Source of the DNA: CAYSUS01 sp964434165
Lineage (GTDB): Bacteria > Planctomycetota > Planctomycetia > Pirellulales > Thermoguttaceae
DNA length: 12,024 bases
Direction of reading: 5' to 3'
Assembly: GCA_964434165.1 (NCBI GenBank)
Contig: CAYSUS010000162.1
Coordinates: 1-12,024 of the forward strand
The position numbers were made by a program, and so were the translations under genes. Each line of letters starts with the position of its first letter. The stretch's first letter is position 1. This document shows, piece by piece, positions 1 to 6,812 of this stretch. The notes beneath the pieces were generated by a model that saw nothing but the letters and a program-made list of their open reading frames with translations, made no database searches and was not told the origin of the DNA.

Positions 1-53
1 GATGAAACCCCACAACCCTCCATAGGTTCCGCTAACTCTGAATCAGAACACTA
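1..53. other. Junction: AT-richer sequence abutting a broken rhodanese domain
   Basis: The first 50 bases are 48% GC against about 70% just after. They contain stops in all three forward frames (3-5, 23-25, 39-41 and 52-54). Rhodanese-like coding begins at about 51. Either the upstream domain was lost by a deletion or insertion in the genome, or this is a contig edge or assembly join. No terminal inverted repeat or target duplication can be seen here. Confidence 0.5.
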
Positions 54-65
54 GGCTATCGGAAC

Positions 66-1082
66 GTGTATATGCTGACCGACGGCCTGGCGGGGTTCCG
101 CGAGCGCGTGCTCAAGCCGGTCTCGCTCCGCGACGAGCCGCTCTCCGACGAGCAGGCCGGGCGGGTCCGGGCGTGGCGGCAGTTCTTCCTGGCGTCGGAG
201 GCGGGGGCTGCTGCGCCCCAGGGGTCCGGGGCTGCGCCGCATGCGGCCGCGTCCGGGAGTGAAGACGCTAAGGCCCTGCCCAAGATGATCGACACGGCCT
301 GGCTGGCGGCCAATCTTCAGCGGCCGGACATGAAGATCATCGACGTGCGCAAGCAGCCCGAGTACAACACGGGCCACGTGCCTGGGGCGCTGGCCCTGAA
401 TCCGGAGAGCCTCCGCGGCAACGTGGGCGGCGTGCCCAGCGTGCTGTTGCCCGGCGAGCTGATCGCCGCGCAGCTCGGCCTGATGGGCATCCGCCCTGAC
501 GACACCGTCGTGATCGTGGGCGGGGAGAAGCTCCGCGACGCCACGCTGGTGGGCATGGGCCTGGACCGCGTGGGGCACGCGCGGTGGGCGATCCTCGACG
601 GCGGCTTCCCCCAATGGACCACCGAGAACCGGCCCACCACGGCGGCCATCCCCAAGGTCGCGCGCGCCGACTACCCGACGCCAAACGCCATCGACGCCTT
701 CACGGTGGACGCCCAGGCCGTGGCGGCCAAGGCCACAGGCGGCAACACCGCGATCCTCGACGTGCGCCCCGCCGAGTACTTCACCGGGGCCAAGTCGGAC
801 GAAGCCCGGGCGGGGCACATCCCCGGCGCGGTCAACCGCCCGTACAGCGAAGACCTGGGCGAGTCGGGCTACCTGAAGCCGGCTTCCGAGCTGGCGGCGG
901 CCTACGGGAAGGCCCTGCCGCCGAAGGACACGCCCGTCGTGGTCCACTGCCGCACGGGGCACCAGGCGAGCCAGAGCTACTTCGTGCTCAGGCACGTGCT
1001 CGGCTACCCGAATGTGCTGTGGTACGACGGGAGCTGGACCGACTGGGCTGCGCGGCCGGACTTGCCGGTGGAGAAGGAGTGA
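66..1082 (+). CDS. Tandem rhodanese-domain sulfurtransferase, 5'-truncated
   Basis: Rhodanese-family protein, expected to move sulfane sulfur from a donor such as thiosulfate or mercaptopyruvate to a thiophilic acceptor; the true substrate cannot be read. The 338 residues hold the tail of one domain (1-45), a low-complexity linker (46-72), a second domain (74-190) and a third (212-334). The third has the active-loop Cys295 in VHCRTGHQAS. In the second domain the loop reads VGGEK (151-155), without Cys, so it is probably structural, as in classical two-domain rhodaneses. The GTG at 66 is only the first possible start after an in-frame TGA at 39-41. The open frame from 51 already reads LGYRNV, matching LGYPNV near the end of domain 3. 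A domain is therefore cut mid-strand and the real gene began upstream. No convincing ribosome binding site. It converges with the minus-strand block. Family assignment is secure; intactness is doubtful. Confidence 0.85.
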   Translation: MYMLTDGLAGFRERVLKPVSLRDEPLSDEQAGRVRAWRQFFLASEAGAAAPQGSGAAPHAAASGSEDAKALPKMIDTAWLAANLQRPDMKIIDVRKQPEYNTGHVPGALALNPESLRGNVGGVPSVLLPGELIAAQLGLMGIRPDDTVVIVGGEKLRDATLVGMGLDRVGHARWAILDGGFPQWTTENRPTTAAIPKVARADYPTPNAIDAFTVDAQAVAAKATGGNTAILDVRPAEYFTGAKSDEARAGHIPGAVNRPYSEDLGESGYLKPASELAAAYGKALPPKDTPVVVHCRTGHQASQSYFVLRHVLGYPNVLWYDGSWTDWAARPDLPVEKE

Positions 1083-1088
1083 AGTGCC

Positions 1089-1121
1089 AGACTTCCGAGG
1101 TCTTGAAGACCTCGGAAGTCT
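1089..1121. terminator. Perfect 33-nt palindrome between convergent genes (repeat family A, copy 1)
   Basis: AGACTTCCGAGGTCTT (1089-1104), one G, then its exact complement (1106-1121): 16 pairs on paper, in practice about 14 pairs closing a TTGAA loop. It lies in the 58-base gap between the rhodanese stop and the stop of the 843-aa TPR gene on the other strand, so it could end transcription from both sides. No T-run follows on either strand, so it is not a textbook intrinsic terminator. A half-site GGAAGTCT follows at 1130-1137. Related copies lie at 3696-3728 and 4251-4265. Confidence 0.6.
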
Positions 1122-1140
1122 CCGGTCGCGGAAGTCTCGC

Positions 1141-3672
1141 TCACCGGCACCGGCGCAGCAAGTCGCGGAACCTGGCCGCCATTTCCTCCCCGCCCAGCTC
1201 GGGGTGCAGGACCTCGAGCTGGGTGAGGATCTGCGCGGCCTTCTGCTTGTGGCCCAGGCGCGCGTGGGCCAGGGCCACGCCGTACTTGGCGCGGAACCAG
1301 AGATCGCTGCCTTCCTGAGTGTTTCGCTCCAGCTCGCGCCACCGGGCCAGGGCGGCCTCCAATGACGGCCGATCGGGCTGGCCGAGCAGCAGTTGGGCGT
1401 AGCCCTCTTGGATGCGGGCGTCGCGCGGGTACCTTTCGGCCAGGGACTGGAAGGCGGCCAGGGCCGCGCCGGTCTGGCCGTCGTCGGCCAGGGCCTGGGC
1501 GTGGATGCGGGCAAGCATCCGCTGGACGGCCGGCCCCAGGTCGGCCTTGCGGGACTCGAGCATGCCCACCGCGCGCAACTGGATTCCCGCGATCTCCTCG
1601 CGGACCTCGGGCGCGGCCCCGGCCGCCAGCCGGGAGAGGCCGTCGAGCATCACCAGGATCTGCTCCGGATTGCCGGCCGTGATCCCTTCGAGAACCTCGA
1701 CGGCCTCCTCGCCGCGGCCGGACGCCGCCAATGAATACACCAGAAGCGATCTGGCGTCCGACCTCCACGTATCGCCCGCGTCGGAGGCCCCTTCGAGGGC
1801 CGCCGACAGAATCTGTCCGGCGCGGACGTGCCCGGCGGACGTGTGGTCCAGCCACAACCGCGCGGCGACCAGCGCCGCCGCCTGCTGCGCGGGGCTCCAT
1901 CGCTCGGGAAGGCGGCCCTCCGTGCCCGTGATGACCGACTCGAACCACGCGGCGGCCTCGGCCGCGGTCTTCTCGACCGGCTTGCCCTCCGCCTTGCGCT
2001 CGGCCAGCCATCGCTCGCAGCAGCGCCCAGTGGCGCGGACGGCCTCGGCGTAATCCGGATCGGACGGCGAGATCTCGCGGTAGGCCTCGATCGCGGCCGG
2101 CCAGTCGCGGTTCAGCTCGGCCAGGCGGGCCGCGCGCCATCGCACGCGGTCGGTCGAGGGCTCGCGCGGCCACGTGCGACGGTGCTCGGCCAGAAGGGAG
2201 GCGTAGCGCTCCAGGTCCTCCTGGTCGCCCGAGCGGGCCAGCTCGGCCGCGTGCTGGATGGCCACCTGGTGGGCCAGCGGGGCCTTGGGGTGATCGGGCA
2301 AATGCTCGATCGCCAGGCTGCGGTAGCGCGTCAGGGCCTGCTCGTGACGGCCCCGCTGGTGCTCGATCGTCGCGGCGATGTACCCCAGCTCAAAGGCACG
2401 ATCGCGGTTCCGCTGCGCCCGGGCCAGCTTGAACGCCAGGTCGTACGCGGCCAGGGCGTCGTCGGGGCGCTGGCTGCGATAGTAGCCCTCGGCCGCGCGC
2501 ACCAGGGACGCGAGGTCGCCCGACTCCGTCGCGCCGCCCATCGAACCGGCCAGCAGCGTCTCCGCGCGCCGCATCCAGTATGGGCCGTACTGCCGCTCGA
2601 TGCGGCGGACCTGGTGGGCCGCGTCGCGATACAGGGTCTCGGCCTTCTCCTGGTCCTCCGCCTCCCTGGCGGCCTTCCACTCGGCGATGAGGGTCTCGAG
2701 GATCGCCAGGTCCAGGTGCGGCGAGGTCACGCCGTCCAGCTCCCGGCCGGCGGAGAGGATCTGGATGGCCTTGGCCGGAGCGTTCTCCGCCAGGGCCAGC
2801 CGCGCCTCCTCGGCCCTGGCCCGTAGCGTGACGGACGGGGGCGGGTTGCGCACGGCCAGGGCCTCGAGCCGCTGGTAGGCGGCGCGGAAGTCGCCCAGCA
2901 GCCGGTAGCACACGATCTGGTCGATGCGGCTGGGCCACGCCAGGGGATGCTCGGCGTCCAGCCCCGCCGCCAGATGGAGCAGCTCGACCGCCTGGTTCAG
3001 GGCGTCGGCGCGGTCGGCGCTTCCTTCCGCATAGCACTGCCCCTGGTTGCGCAACGCCCGGGCCAGCTCGTAACGGACGTTCTCCAGGATCGACTCCAAC
3101 TGCCGCGCGGACAGCCGGTCCGCCGACGCCCCGGCCCCGAGCAGCTCGTCGCGCCCGAGCTGCCGGCGCATCGTCTCGGCCTCCTGGGCGACCTCGCGCA
3201 ACTGCTTGATCGCCGCGCGGAGATACGCCCGGGCCTCGTCGAAAGCGCCCTGGCCGCCGAGCGACAGCTCGGCCTCCTGCCGGGCGAGCTCGCCCCGGGC
3301 CAGGGCGTTGAGGGCCGACTGGAGACGGACCTGGATCAGGCGCGGGCTTTCCGGGTGCTTCGCCGCCAGCTCGTCCACGACCTGCTGCGCCCGCTGCCAC
3401 AAGGGCGGACGCTTCTCGGGCGGGGAGCTGACCGCCTCGTCGGCCAGCGTGAGCGAGAGCTCGATGGTCAGTAGCGCCCGGCGCGACGCCGACAGCTCGG
3501 GCTCGGCCAAGGCCTGGGTGCAGAACCGCTCGGCCAGGGCGTACAGCCCGCGCTGGCGCAGCCCCGCGAGGAACCGCTCGTCGGCCGACGGCTCGCGCTG
3601 CCCAAGCGCGAAGTGCGGCGCGAGCAGCACGAGACCGAGCATGGCCAGCCGAGGGATGGGCGGTGGTTTCAT
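1141..3672 (-). CDS. Large secreted TPR protein (843 aa)
   Basis: An 843-residue, almost entirely helical protein with a signal peptide: basic start MKPPPIPR, hydrophobic LAMLGLVLLAPHFA, likely cleavage after ALG near residue 24. The rest is degenerate tetratricopeptide-like helix pairs rich in Ala, Leu, Arg and Glu. The clearest are around residues 395-470 (AEGYYRSQRPDDALAAYDLA, then YRSLAIEHLPDHP) and the last 110 residues. Such repeats bind other proteins; no catalytic motif is visible. It is the last gene of the ExbB/ExbD block, 104 bases after ExbD-B, and is expected in the periplasm as a scaffold or envelope partner of the motor. No Shine-Dalgarno sequence precedes the ATG, and repeat family A copy 2 fills part of the upstream gap. 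It may therefore be expressed at a different level from the ExbD genes. GC is about 73% in a sampled stretch. It ends RDLLRRCR. TPR assignment is strong; function is unknown. Confidence 0.88.
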   Translation of the reverse strand: MKPPPIPRLAMLGLVLLAPHFALGQREPSADERFLAGLRQRGLYALAERFCTQALAEPELSASRRALLTIELSLTLADEAVSSPPEKRPPLWQRAQQVVDELAAKHPESPRLIQVRLQSALNALARGELARQEAELSLGGQGAFDEARAYLRAAIKQLREVAQEAETMRRQLGRDELLGAGASADRLSARQLESILENVRYELARALRNQGQCYAEGSADRADALNQAVELLHLAAGLDAEHPLAWPSRIDQIVCYRLLGDFRAAYQRLEALAVRNPPPSVTLRARAEEARLALAENAPAKAIQILSAGRELDGVTSPHLDLAILETLIAEWKAAREAEDQEKAETLYRDAAHQVRRIERQYGPYWMRRAETLLAGSMGGATESGDLASLVRAAEGYYRSQRPDDALAAYDLAFKLARAQRNRDRAFELGYIAATIEHQRGRHEQALTRYRSLAIEHLPDHPKAPLAHQVAIQHAAELARSGDQEDLERYASLLAEHRRTWPREPSTDRVRWRAARLAELNRDWPAAIEAYREISPSDPDYAEAVRATGRCCERWLAERKAEGKPVEKTAAEAAAWFESVITGTEGRLPERWSPAQQAAALVAARLWLDHTSAGHVRAGQILSAALEGASDAGDTWRSDARSLLVYSLAASGRGEEAVEVLEGITAGNPEQILVMLDGLSRLAAGAAPEVREEIAGIQLRAVGMLESRKADLGPAVQRMLARIHAQALADDGQTGAALAAFQSLAERYPRDARIQEGYAQLLLGQPDRPSLEAALARWRELERNTQEGSDLWFRAKYGVALAHARLGHKQKAAQILTQLEVLHPELGGEEMAARFRDLLRRCR

Positions 3673-3695
3673 CGTGCGAACTGCGGTTCGGCGTC

Positions 3696-3728
3696 AGACT
3701 TCCGAAGTCCCCCAGACTTCGGAACTCT
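3696..3728. repeat. Repeat family A, copy 2 (33-nt imperfect palindrome)
   Basis: Arms 3696-3710 and 3714-3728, pairing 13 or 14 of 15. It is the same length as copy 1 with the same outer sequence AGACTTCCGA. Position 11 is A here and G in copy 1, and its partner (position 23) is T here and C in copy 1. That is a compensated change preserving a pair. The loop is CCCC instead of TTGA. It lies between ExbD-B and the 843-aa TPR gene, in the presumed transcript. Confidence 0.6.
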
Positions 3729-3776
3729 TGGGCCCCGGGACTCGTCTCGCGTCAGACTCACAAAGCCTTCGTGTGC

Positions 3777-4229
3777 TCATCCAAGCCCTCCCGACGCCGC
3801 GAAGCGGATCCTCTCCAGGCCCACGCGGCGGCAGAGGTCGTACAGGTCGATCACGTTCTCCATGGGCACGCGCCCCTCGACGTCGAGGATCACCGGCAGG
3901 TCCTCCTGCACGCGCCGGACGATGGCCCCCAGTACGCCGCCCACCTCTTCGAGGCGCCCATAGGCGCGGTTGTTGATCTCCCAGCGCGGCCGGCCGTCCT
4001 CCCAGGAGAGCTTCACCACGACTTCGTCCAGGTCTTCCAGCTCCGGCTCTGCCTTCACCTTGGCGTCCACCGAGCCGGGCAGCGAGAGGCTCGTGGGCAG
4101 TACCTCCTCGGTGGCCTGGAAGCTGGCCGTGCAGAGGAAGAAGATGATCAGCAGGAAGACCACGTCGATCATCGGCGTCATCGGCAAGTCAAGCCTTGAG
4201 CCGCGCTGTCGGCTGGTCGGGGATCGCAT
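3777..4229 (-). CDS. exbD: ExbD/TolR-family protein B (150 aa)
   Basis: Biopolymer-transport ExbD/TolR family: a single-pass inner-membrane protein with a periplasmic C-terminal domain that pairs with an ExbB/TolQ channel to use the proton motive force. The short cytoplasmic N-terminus (1-17) leads into the diagnostic MTPMIDVVFLLIIFFL, with the conserved proton-carrying Asp at residue 22. The periplasmic part (about 38-150) contains the usual strand-helix pattern and ends VGLERIRFAASGG. Length is typical (about 135-150). The ATG is preceded by GAGGA (4234-4238) at a 4-base gap. It lies 51 bases after ExbD-A, with a half-copy of repeat family A in between. It differs clearly from ExbD-A, including an acidic stretch ELEDLDE near residues 63-69, so the two are not a recent duplication. 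'exbD' names the family; the transported load is not known. Confidence 0.92.
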   Translation of the reverse strand: MRSPTSRQRGSRLDLPMTPMIDVVFLLIIFFLCTASFQATEEVLPTSLSLPGSVDAKVKAEPELEDLDEVVVKLSWEDGRPRWEINNRAYGRLEEVGGVLGAIVRRVQEDLPVILDVEGRVPMENVIDLYDLCRRVGLERIRFAASGGLG

Positions 4230-4250
4230 GGTTTCCTCAGCCGGTCGTTG

Positions 4251-4265
4251 AGACTTCGGAAGTCT
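4251..4265. repeat. Repeat family A, half copy
   Basis: AGACTTCGGAAGTCT is a 7-bp perfect inverted repeat around one G, corresponding to one arm of the 33-nt element seen at 1089-1121 and 3696-3728. It lies in the 51-base gap between the two ExbD genes. It is too short to terminate transcription well but could fold in the mRNA. Confidence 0.5.
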
Positions 4266-4280
4266 GGTTCGATCGCGAGT

Positions 4281-4700
4281 TCACTTCTCCGCGATCACGG
4301 CAAACGTCACCTTCCACACGCCGGCCTTGGCGCAGGCGATCATGATCGGCTCGACCAGCCGGTAAGGCACGCGGCGGTCGGTGCGGATGCGGACCTCCAC
4401 GTCGCGGTCCGCGCGGGCGCTCTCGTAGGCGATGATCTCGGCCGCCCGGTCCGGACCGACGACCTGCCCGCCGAGCTGGATACGCCCCTCGGGGAGCACG
4501 TTGACCACCACGCGGCGCACGTCCTCCTCGGCCGGACGCCGCCCGGTCGCGGCCGAGGGCAGGGCGAGCTGTACCTGGGTCTCCTGCCGCGCGAGATGGC
4601 TGGCCACGAGGAAGAAGATGATGAGCTGGAACACGATGTCGATCATCGGCGTCATGTTGCAGCCGTACTGGGCCTCGCGCCGCTGCAGCGGAGCGCGCAT
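4281..4700 (-). CDS. exbD: ExbD/TolR-family protein A (139 aa)
   Basis: Second ExbD/TolR-type subunit. Residues 1-15 are cytoplasmic, then MTPMIDIVFQLIIFFLVAS forms the membrane helix with the conserved Asp21. The periplasmic domain (about 40-139) includes RRVVVNVLPEGRIQL, DVEVRIRTDRRVPY and the closing VWKVTFAVIAEK, a standard ExbD fold pattern and length. The ATG at 4700 overlaps the TGA of the ExbB gene by one base (TGATG), so translation is probably coupled and the two proteins kept in ratio. An AGGGGG (4706-4711) lies 5 bases upstream, inside the ExbB gene, which favours this ATG over the GTG one codon earlier. One channel protein with two unlike ExbD/TolR proteins resembles the composition of the Myxococcus AglRQS motor (one TolQ-like, two TolR-like). 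That is a comparison only, not evidence for gliding. Confidence 0.93.
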   Translation of the reverse strand: MRAPLQRREAQYGCNMTPMIDIVFQLIIFFLVASHLARQETQVQLALPSAATGRRPAEEDVRRVVVNVLPEGRIQLGGQVVGPDRAAEIIAYESARADRDVEVRIRTDRRVPYRLVEPIMIACAKAGVWKVTFAVIAEK

Positions 4701-5638
4701 CACGTCCCCCCTGCCGCGCTCGGCGGCGGTGGCGGAGGCGGCGACTTGATCCTCGCCGGCCCCCGCGCGCGGCGAAGCGGGGCGAACACGTGCTGGGCCA
4801 TGGCCGCGGCCTCGGCCATCAGCTCATCGACCCGGTTGCGGAACGCCGCAAACGCCGCCAGCGACGGAATGGCCACCAGCAGCCCCTCGATCGTCGTGAC
4901 CAGGGCCAGGTAGATCCCCTCGGCCAGGTCGGCCGCGCGGGCCGCGCCCTGCGTCTCGGCCACGCGCTTGAAGGCCGTGACCATGCCCAGGACCGTCCCC
5001 AGCAGCCCCAGCATGGGCGCGATGTTGCCGATCACCGCCAGGTAGTCCACGCGGCGCATCAGCCGAGCGGACTGCTCGGCCAGGGCGTCCTCCACCGCCT
5101 TCTCCACCACAGGCCAGCCGCCCTCGGCCTCGGCCAGCCCCGAGCGGAGCACGTAGCTGAACATGCTCGGCTCCATGTTGCAGCGGGCGTCGGCCGCGGC
5201 CACCTTGCCCGCCGCCAGCAGCCCGTGCACCTCCTCGCCCAGGTTGGGCGGCATCAACACGGGCTTGCGGAGCGTCACGAGCAGCTCGATCACCAGGGCC
5301 ACGGCCGCGATCGACAGCAGGATGATGCACGCCCCGGTCCATCCGCTGGACAGAACGATCTCCAGAAATGACCACTCCTTGGGGCCCGCCTCCCCCGACT
5401 CGGTCGCGGGCGCGCTGGCTGCTGCGGCGGCGGGCTGATCGGGTGCCGGCCCGGGGCCCTCGGCGGCGGCGCGCCACGTCATCGCCAGCCACACGGCACT
5501 CACGGCCGCCAACAGCACCCACGCGCGGCGGGGATGCCGCAGTGCCCCGTTCCCTCGCGGAGCTGCACCGTTCCCACACTCTGCGCGGGAACGAGGCTGA
5601 AGCTGCGAGCGAATCGACCGAATAGGCGAGGTGACCAT
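4700..5638 (-). CDS. exbB: MotA/TolQ/ExbB proton-channel family protein (312 aa)
   Basis: Inner-membrane channel subunit that, with ExbD proteins, turns proton flow into movement of a periplasmic or outer-membrane partner. Visible parts: a long basic N-terminus (1-39); a signal-like helix (40-56, VLLAAVSAVWLAM) ending in AAAEG; a Pro/Ala-rich stretch (61-85); a membrane helix at 100-122; a cytoplasmic stretch; and the two signature helices at about 200-222 (IGNIAPMLGLLGTVLGMV) and 243-266 (ALVTTIEGLLVAIPSL). The last two match the MotA_ExbB family consensus. The tail has a run of seven prolines near 300-306. An AGGGGA (5645-5650) lies 6 bases before the ATG, and the stop of the TPR gene is 20 bases upstream, so they are co-transcribed. 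Oddity: residues about 15-33 are encoded by a palindromic repeat (5569-5593), so the long N-terminal region may be partly an insertion product. GTG at codon 41 is an alternative start but would remove the basic end. Confidence 0.92.
   Translation of the reverse strand: MVTSPIRSIRSQLQPRSRAECGNGAAPRGNGALRHPRRAWVLLAAVSAVWLAMTWRAAAEGPGPAPDQPAAAAASAPATESGEAGPKEWSFLEIVLSSGWTGACIILLSIAAVALVIELLVTLRKPVLMPPNLGEEVHGLLAAGKVAAADARCNMEPSMFSYVLRSGLAEAEGGWPVVEKAVEDALAEQSARLMRRVDYLAVIGNIAPMLGLLGTVLGMVTAFKRVAETQGAARAADLAEGIYLALVTTIEGLLVAIPSLAAFAAFRNRVDELMAEAAAMAQHVFAPLRRARGPARIKSPPPPPPPSAAGGT
5569..5593. repeat. REP-like palindrome inside the ExbB coding region
   Basis: CGTTCCC (5569-5575) and GGGAACG (5587-5593) are complementary arms around an 11-base centre, CACTCTGCG at its core; a further related half CCGTTCCC lies at 5547-5554. 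It resembles a 'CGTTCCCACGCTCTGCGTGGG'-type palindrome that I recall as common in planctomycete and other genomes, with two changes that break inner pairs. It is read in frame as RSRAECGNG in the basic N-terminal stretch of the ExbB protein. Confidence 0.55.
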
Positions 5639-5658
5639 CCGTTGTCCCCTGACTGGGC

Positions 5659-6693
5659 TTAGCGTCTCGGCGCGCGAGCGCTGTCGATCTCATCGAGTCG
5701 TCCGCCCGCCTCTTGCGCCGATCGGGTTTCAGGATACGACGTCTGCAATTCGCGATAAAGCCGGGACGCGCGGTCCGGCTGGGCGAGCCGCTCCAGGGCG
5801 CGTCCGGCCTCGAGCAGCGATCGGGCGGCCAGGGCCCGCTGCCCTCCAAAAAGGATCGGCACGCGCAGGAAGGCCAGCGCCGCGTCCTCCCAACGCTCGC
5901 GCTGCCCCAGCGCCCGGCCCAGCACGAAGTACGGCCCGGCTCGGTAGCTCTCGGGCATGTTCTCAATCGCCCGGCTCCACCGATCCAGCTCCGAGTCATC
6001 GACGTGGACGGCCGTGCGCCAGGTCTGGGCGTACGCCAGTTGCGCCACGCGCCGATCGCGGCTGGTGGCCAGGCGCTTCAGCCGCTCGAAGGCCCCGGGG
6101 CGCTCGGAGGTCGAAAGCAGGTGGCTGGCCCCCAGCAGCACCGCGGCCGGCGACTCGGCCTCGCTCCGCGCCAGCCACGATCGCGCGGCCTGCTCCAGCT
6201 CCGGCGGAGGCTGGCCCGGCACCCACGCCAACGGGATGCAGTCGAAGTAGGGCGTGTCCGGATCGCTCTCCAGCAGCAGCAGGAACGTCCGACCGGCCGC
6301 CGCGAACTGGCCCAGCCCCCGGTAGCAGCGCACGATCTGCGCGAGGATCAGCCGCCGCACCCACAGGCGCGGCTCCTCGTCCACGTCCAGGGCCCTGCGG
6401 TACAGCGGCAGGGCCTGCTCGAAGCGGCCCTTCTCCCACAGCGCGTCCGCCTGCTGGTGATGCCGGCCGTACTCCGTCTCCACGCGGAGGACGCGATCGC
6501 CCGGCACCTCCTGGCGCCGCGCGCCGGGCAGTTCGAGAATCAACTGCTTGCCCGTGTAGTCCACGACCTGGCCGACCAGTCGCGCGCGGCCCTTTCCCCC
6601 GCTCCCCGCGGTGGCCACTTCGACCGTGTCCACGGCCAGGGCCCTCCCCGCAAGGCTCGCAGCGATCAAGAGGGCCGTCCCAGCGATCCGCAT
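5659..6693 (-). CDS. Secreted TPR protein with N-terminal beta-rich segment (344 aa)
   Basis: The chosen start gives a clean signal peptide, MRIAGTALLIAASLAGRALA, with likely cleavage before VDTVE (20/21). Upstream in-frame sequence is a shadow of the VWA gene. A short beta-rich segment follows (about 28-70, GRARLVGQVVDYTGKQLILE), then helical TPR-like repeats: ALWEKGRFEQALPLYRRAL near residues 80-98, LGQFAAAGRTFLLLLESDP near 119-137, and more up to the C-terminus (AQPDRASRLYRELQTSYPET). It should be periplasmic and act by protein contact; no enzyme motif is visible. It lies between the VWA gene (119-base gap) and the ExbB gene (20-base gap), so it belongs to the motor block, perhaps in a role like that of periplasmic Tol/Ton accessory TPR proteins such as YbgF/CpoB. 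That parallel is by context, not by sequence. No good ribosome binding site precedes the ATG; a GTG two codons upstream is possible. Confidence 0.82.
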   Translation of the reverse strand: MRIAGTALLIAASLAGRALAVDTVEVATAGSGGKGRARLVGQVVDYTGKQLILELPGARRQEVPGDRVLRVETEYGRHHQQADALWEKGRFEQALPLYRRALDVDEEPRLWVRRLILAQIVRCYRGLGQFAAAGRTFLLLLESDPDTPYFDCIPLAWVPGQPPPELEQAARSWLARSEAESPAAVLLGASHLLSTSERPGAFERLKRLATSRDRRVAQLAYAQTWRTAVHVDDSELDRWSRAIENMPESYRAGPYFVLGRALGQRERWEDAALAFLRVPILFGGQRALAARSLLEAGRALERLAQPDRASRLYRELQTSYPETRSAQEAGGRLDEIDSARAPRR

Positions 6694-6783
6694 CCGCACG
6701 TCCAGGATGTGTCTCAGGAAGTCAATGACAGGAATCCGCCGCGAAGGCACGGCGCTCGGCCCATTCAACGGTGTTTTCCGCAC

Positions 6784-6800
6784 GGCTGGCCAAGCCAGCC
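6784..6800. repeat. Repeat family B, weak copy (GGCTGG-CCAAG-CCAGCC)
   Basis: GGCTGGC CAA GCCAGCC is a perfect 7-bp stem with a 3-base loop, in the 119-base gap between the VWA stop and the start of the 344-aa TPR gene. It shares the stem and the CAAG loop core with copies at 8694-8723, 8911-8940, 10645-10671 and 10819-10835, but its flanks match poorly. No U-run follows on the minus strand, so it is unlikely to be a strong intrinsic terminator. Confidence 0.45.
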
Positions 6801-6812
6801 ACGCGACTCCAT

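Noticed and set aside
1089..1137. CRISPR-like repeats
   Set aside because: The family A palindromes are too few and irregularly spaced, with genes between them; no cas genes.
1004..3400. Long open frames on both strands overlapping the 843-aa TPR gene
   Set aside because: They are Arg/Pro/Gly-rich, have no ribosome binding site and no domain; the TPR frame has a signal peptide and a coherent repeat pattern. GC-rich DNA gives such shadows.
3777..5638. Standard Tol-Pal or TonB system
   Set aside because: No TolA, TolB, Pal, TonB C-terminal domain or TonB-dependent receptor in the window, and two ExbD genes instead of one.
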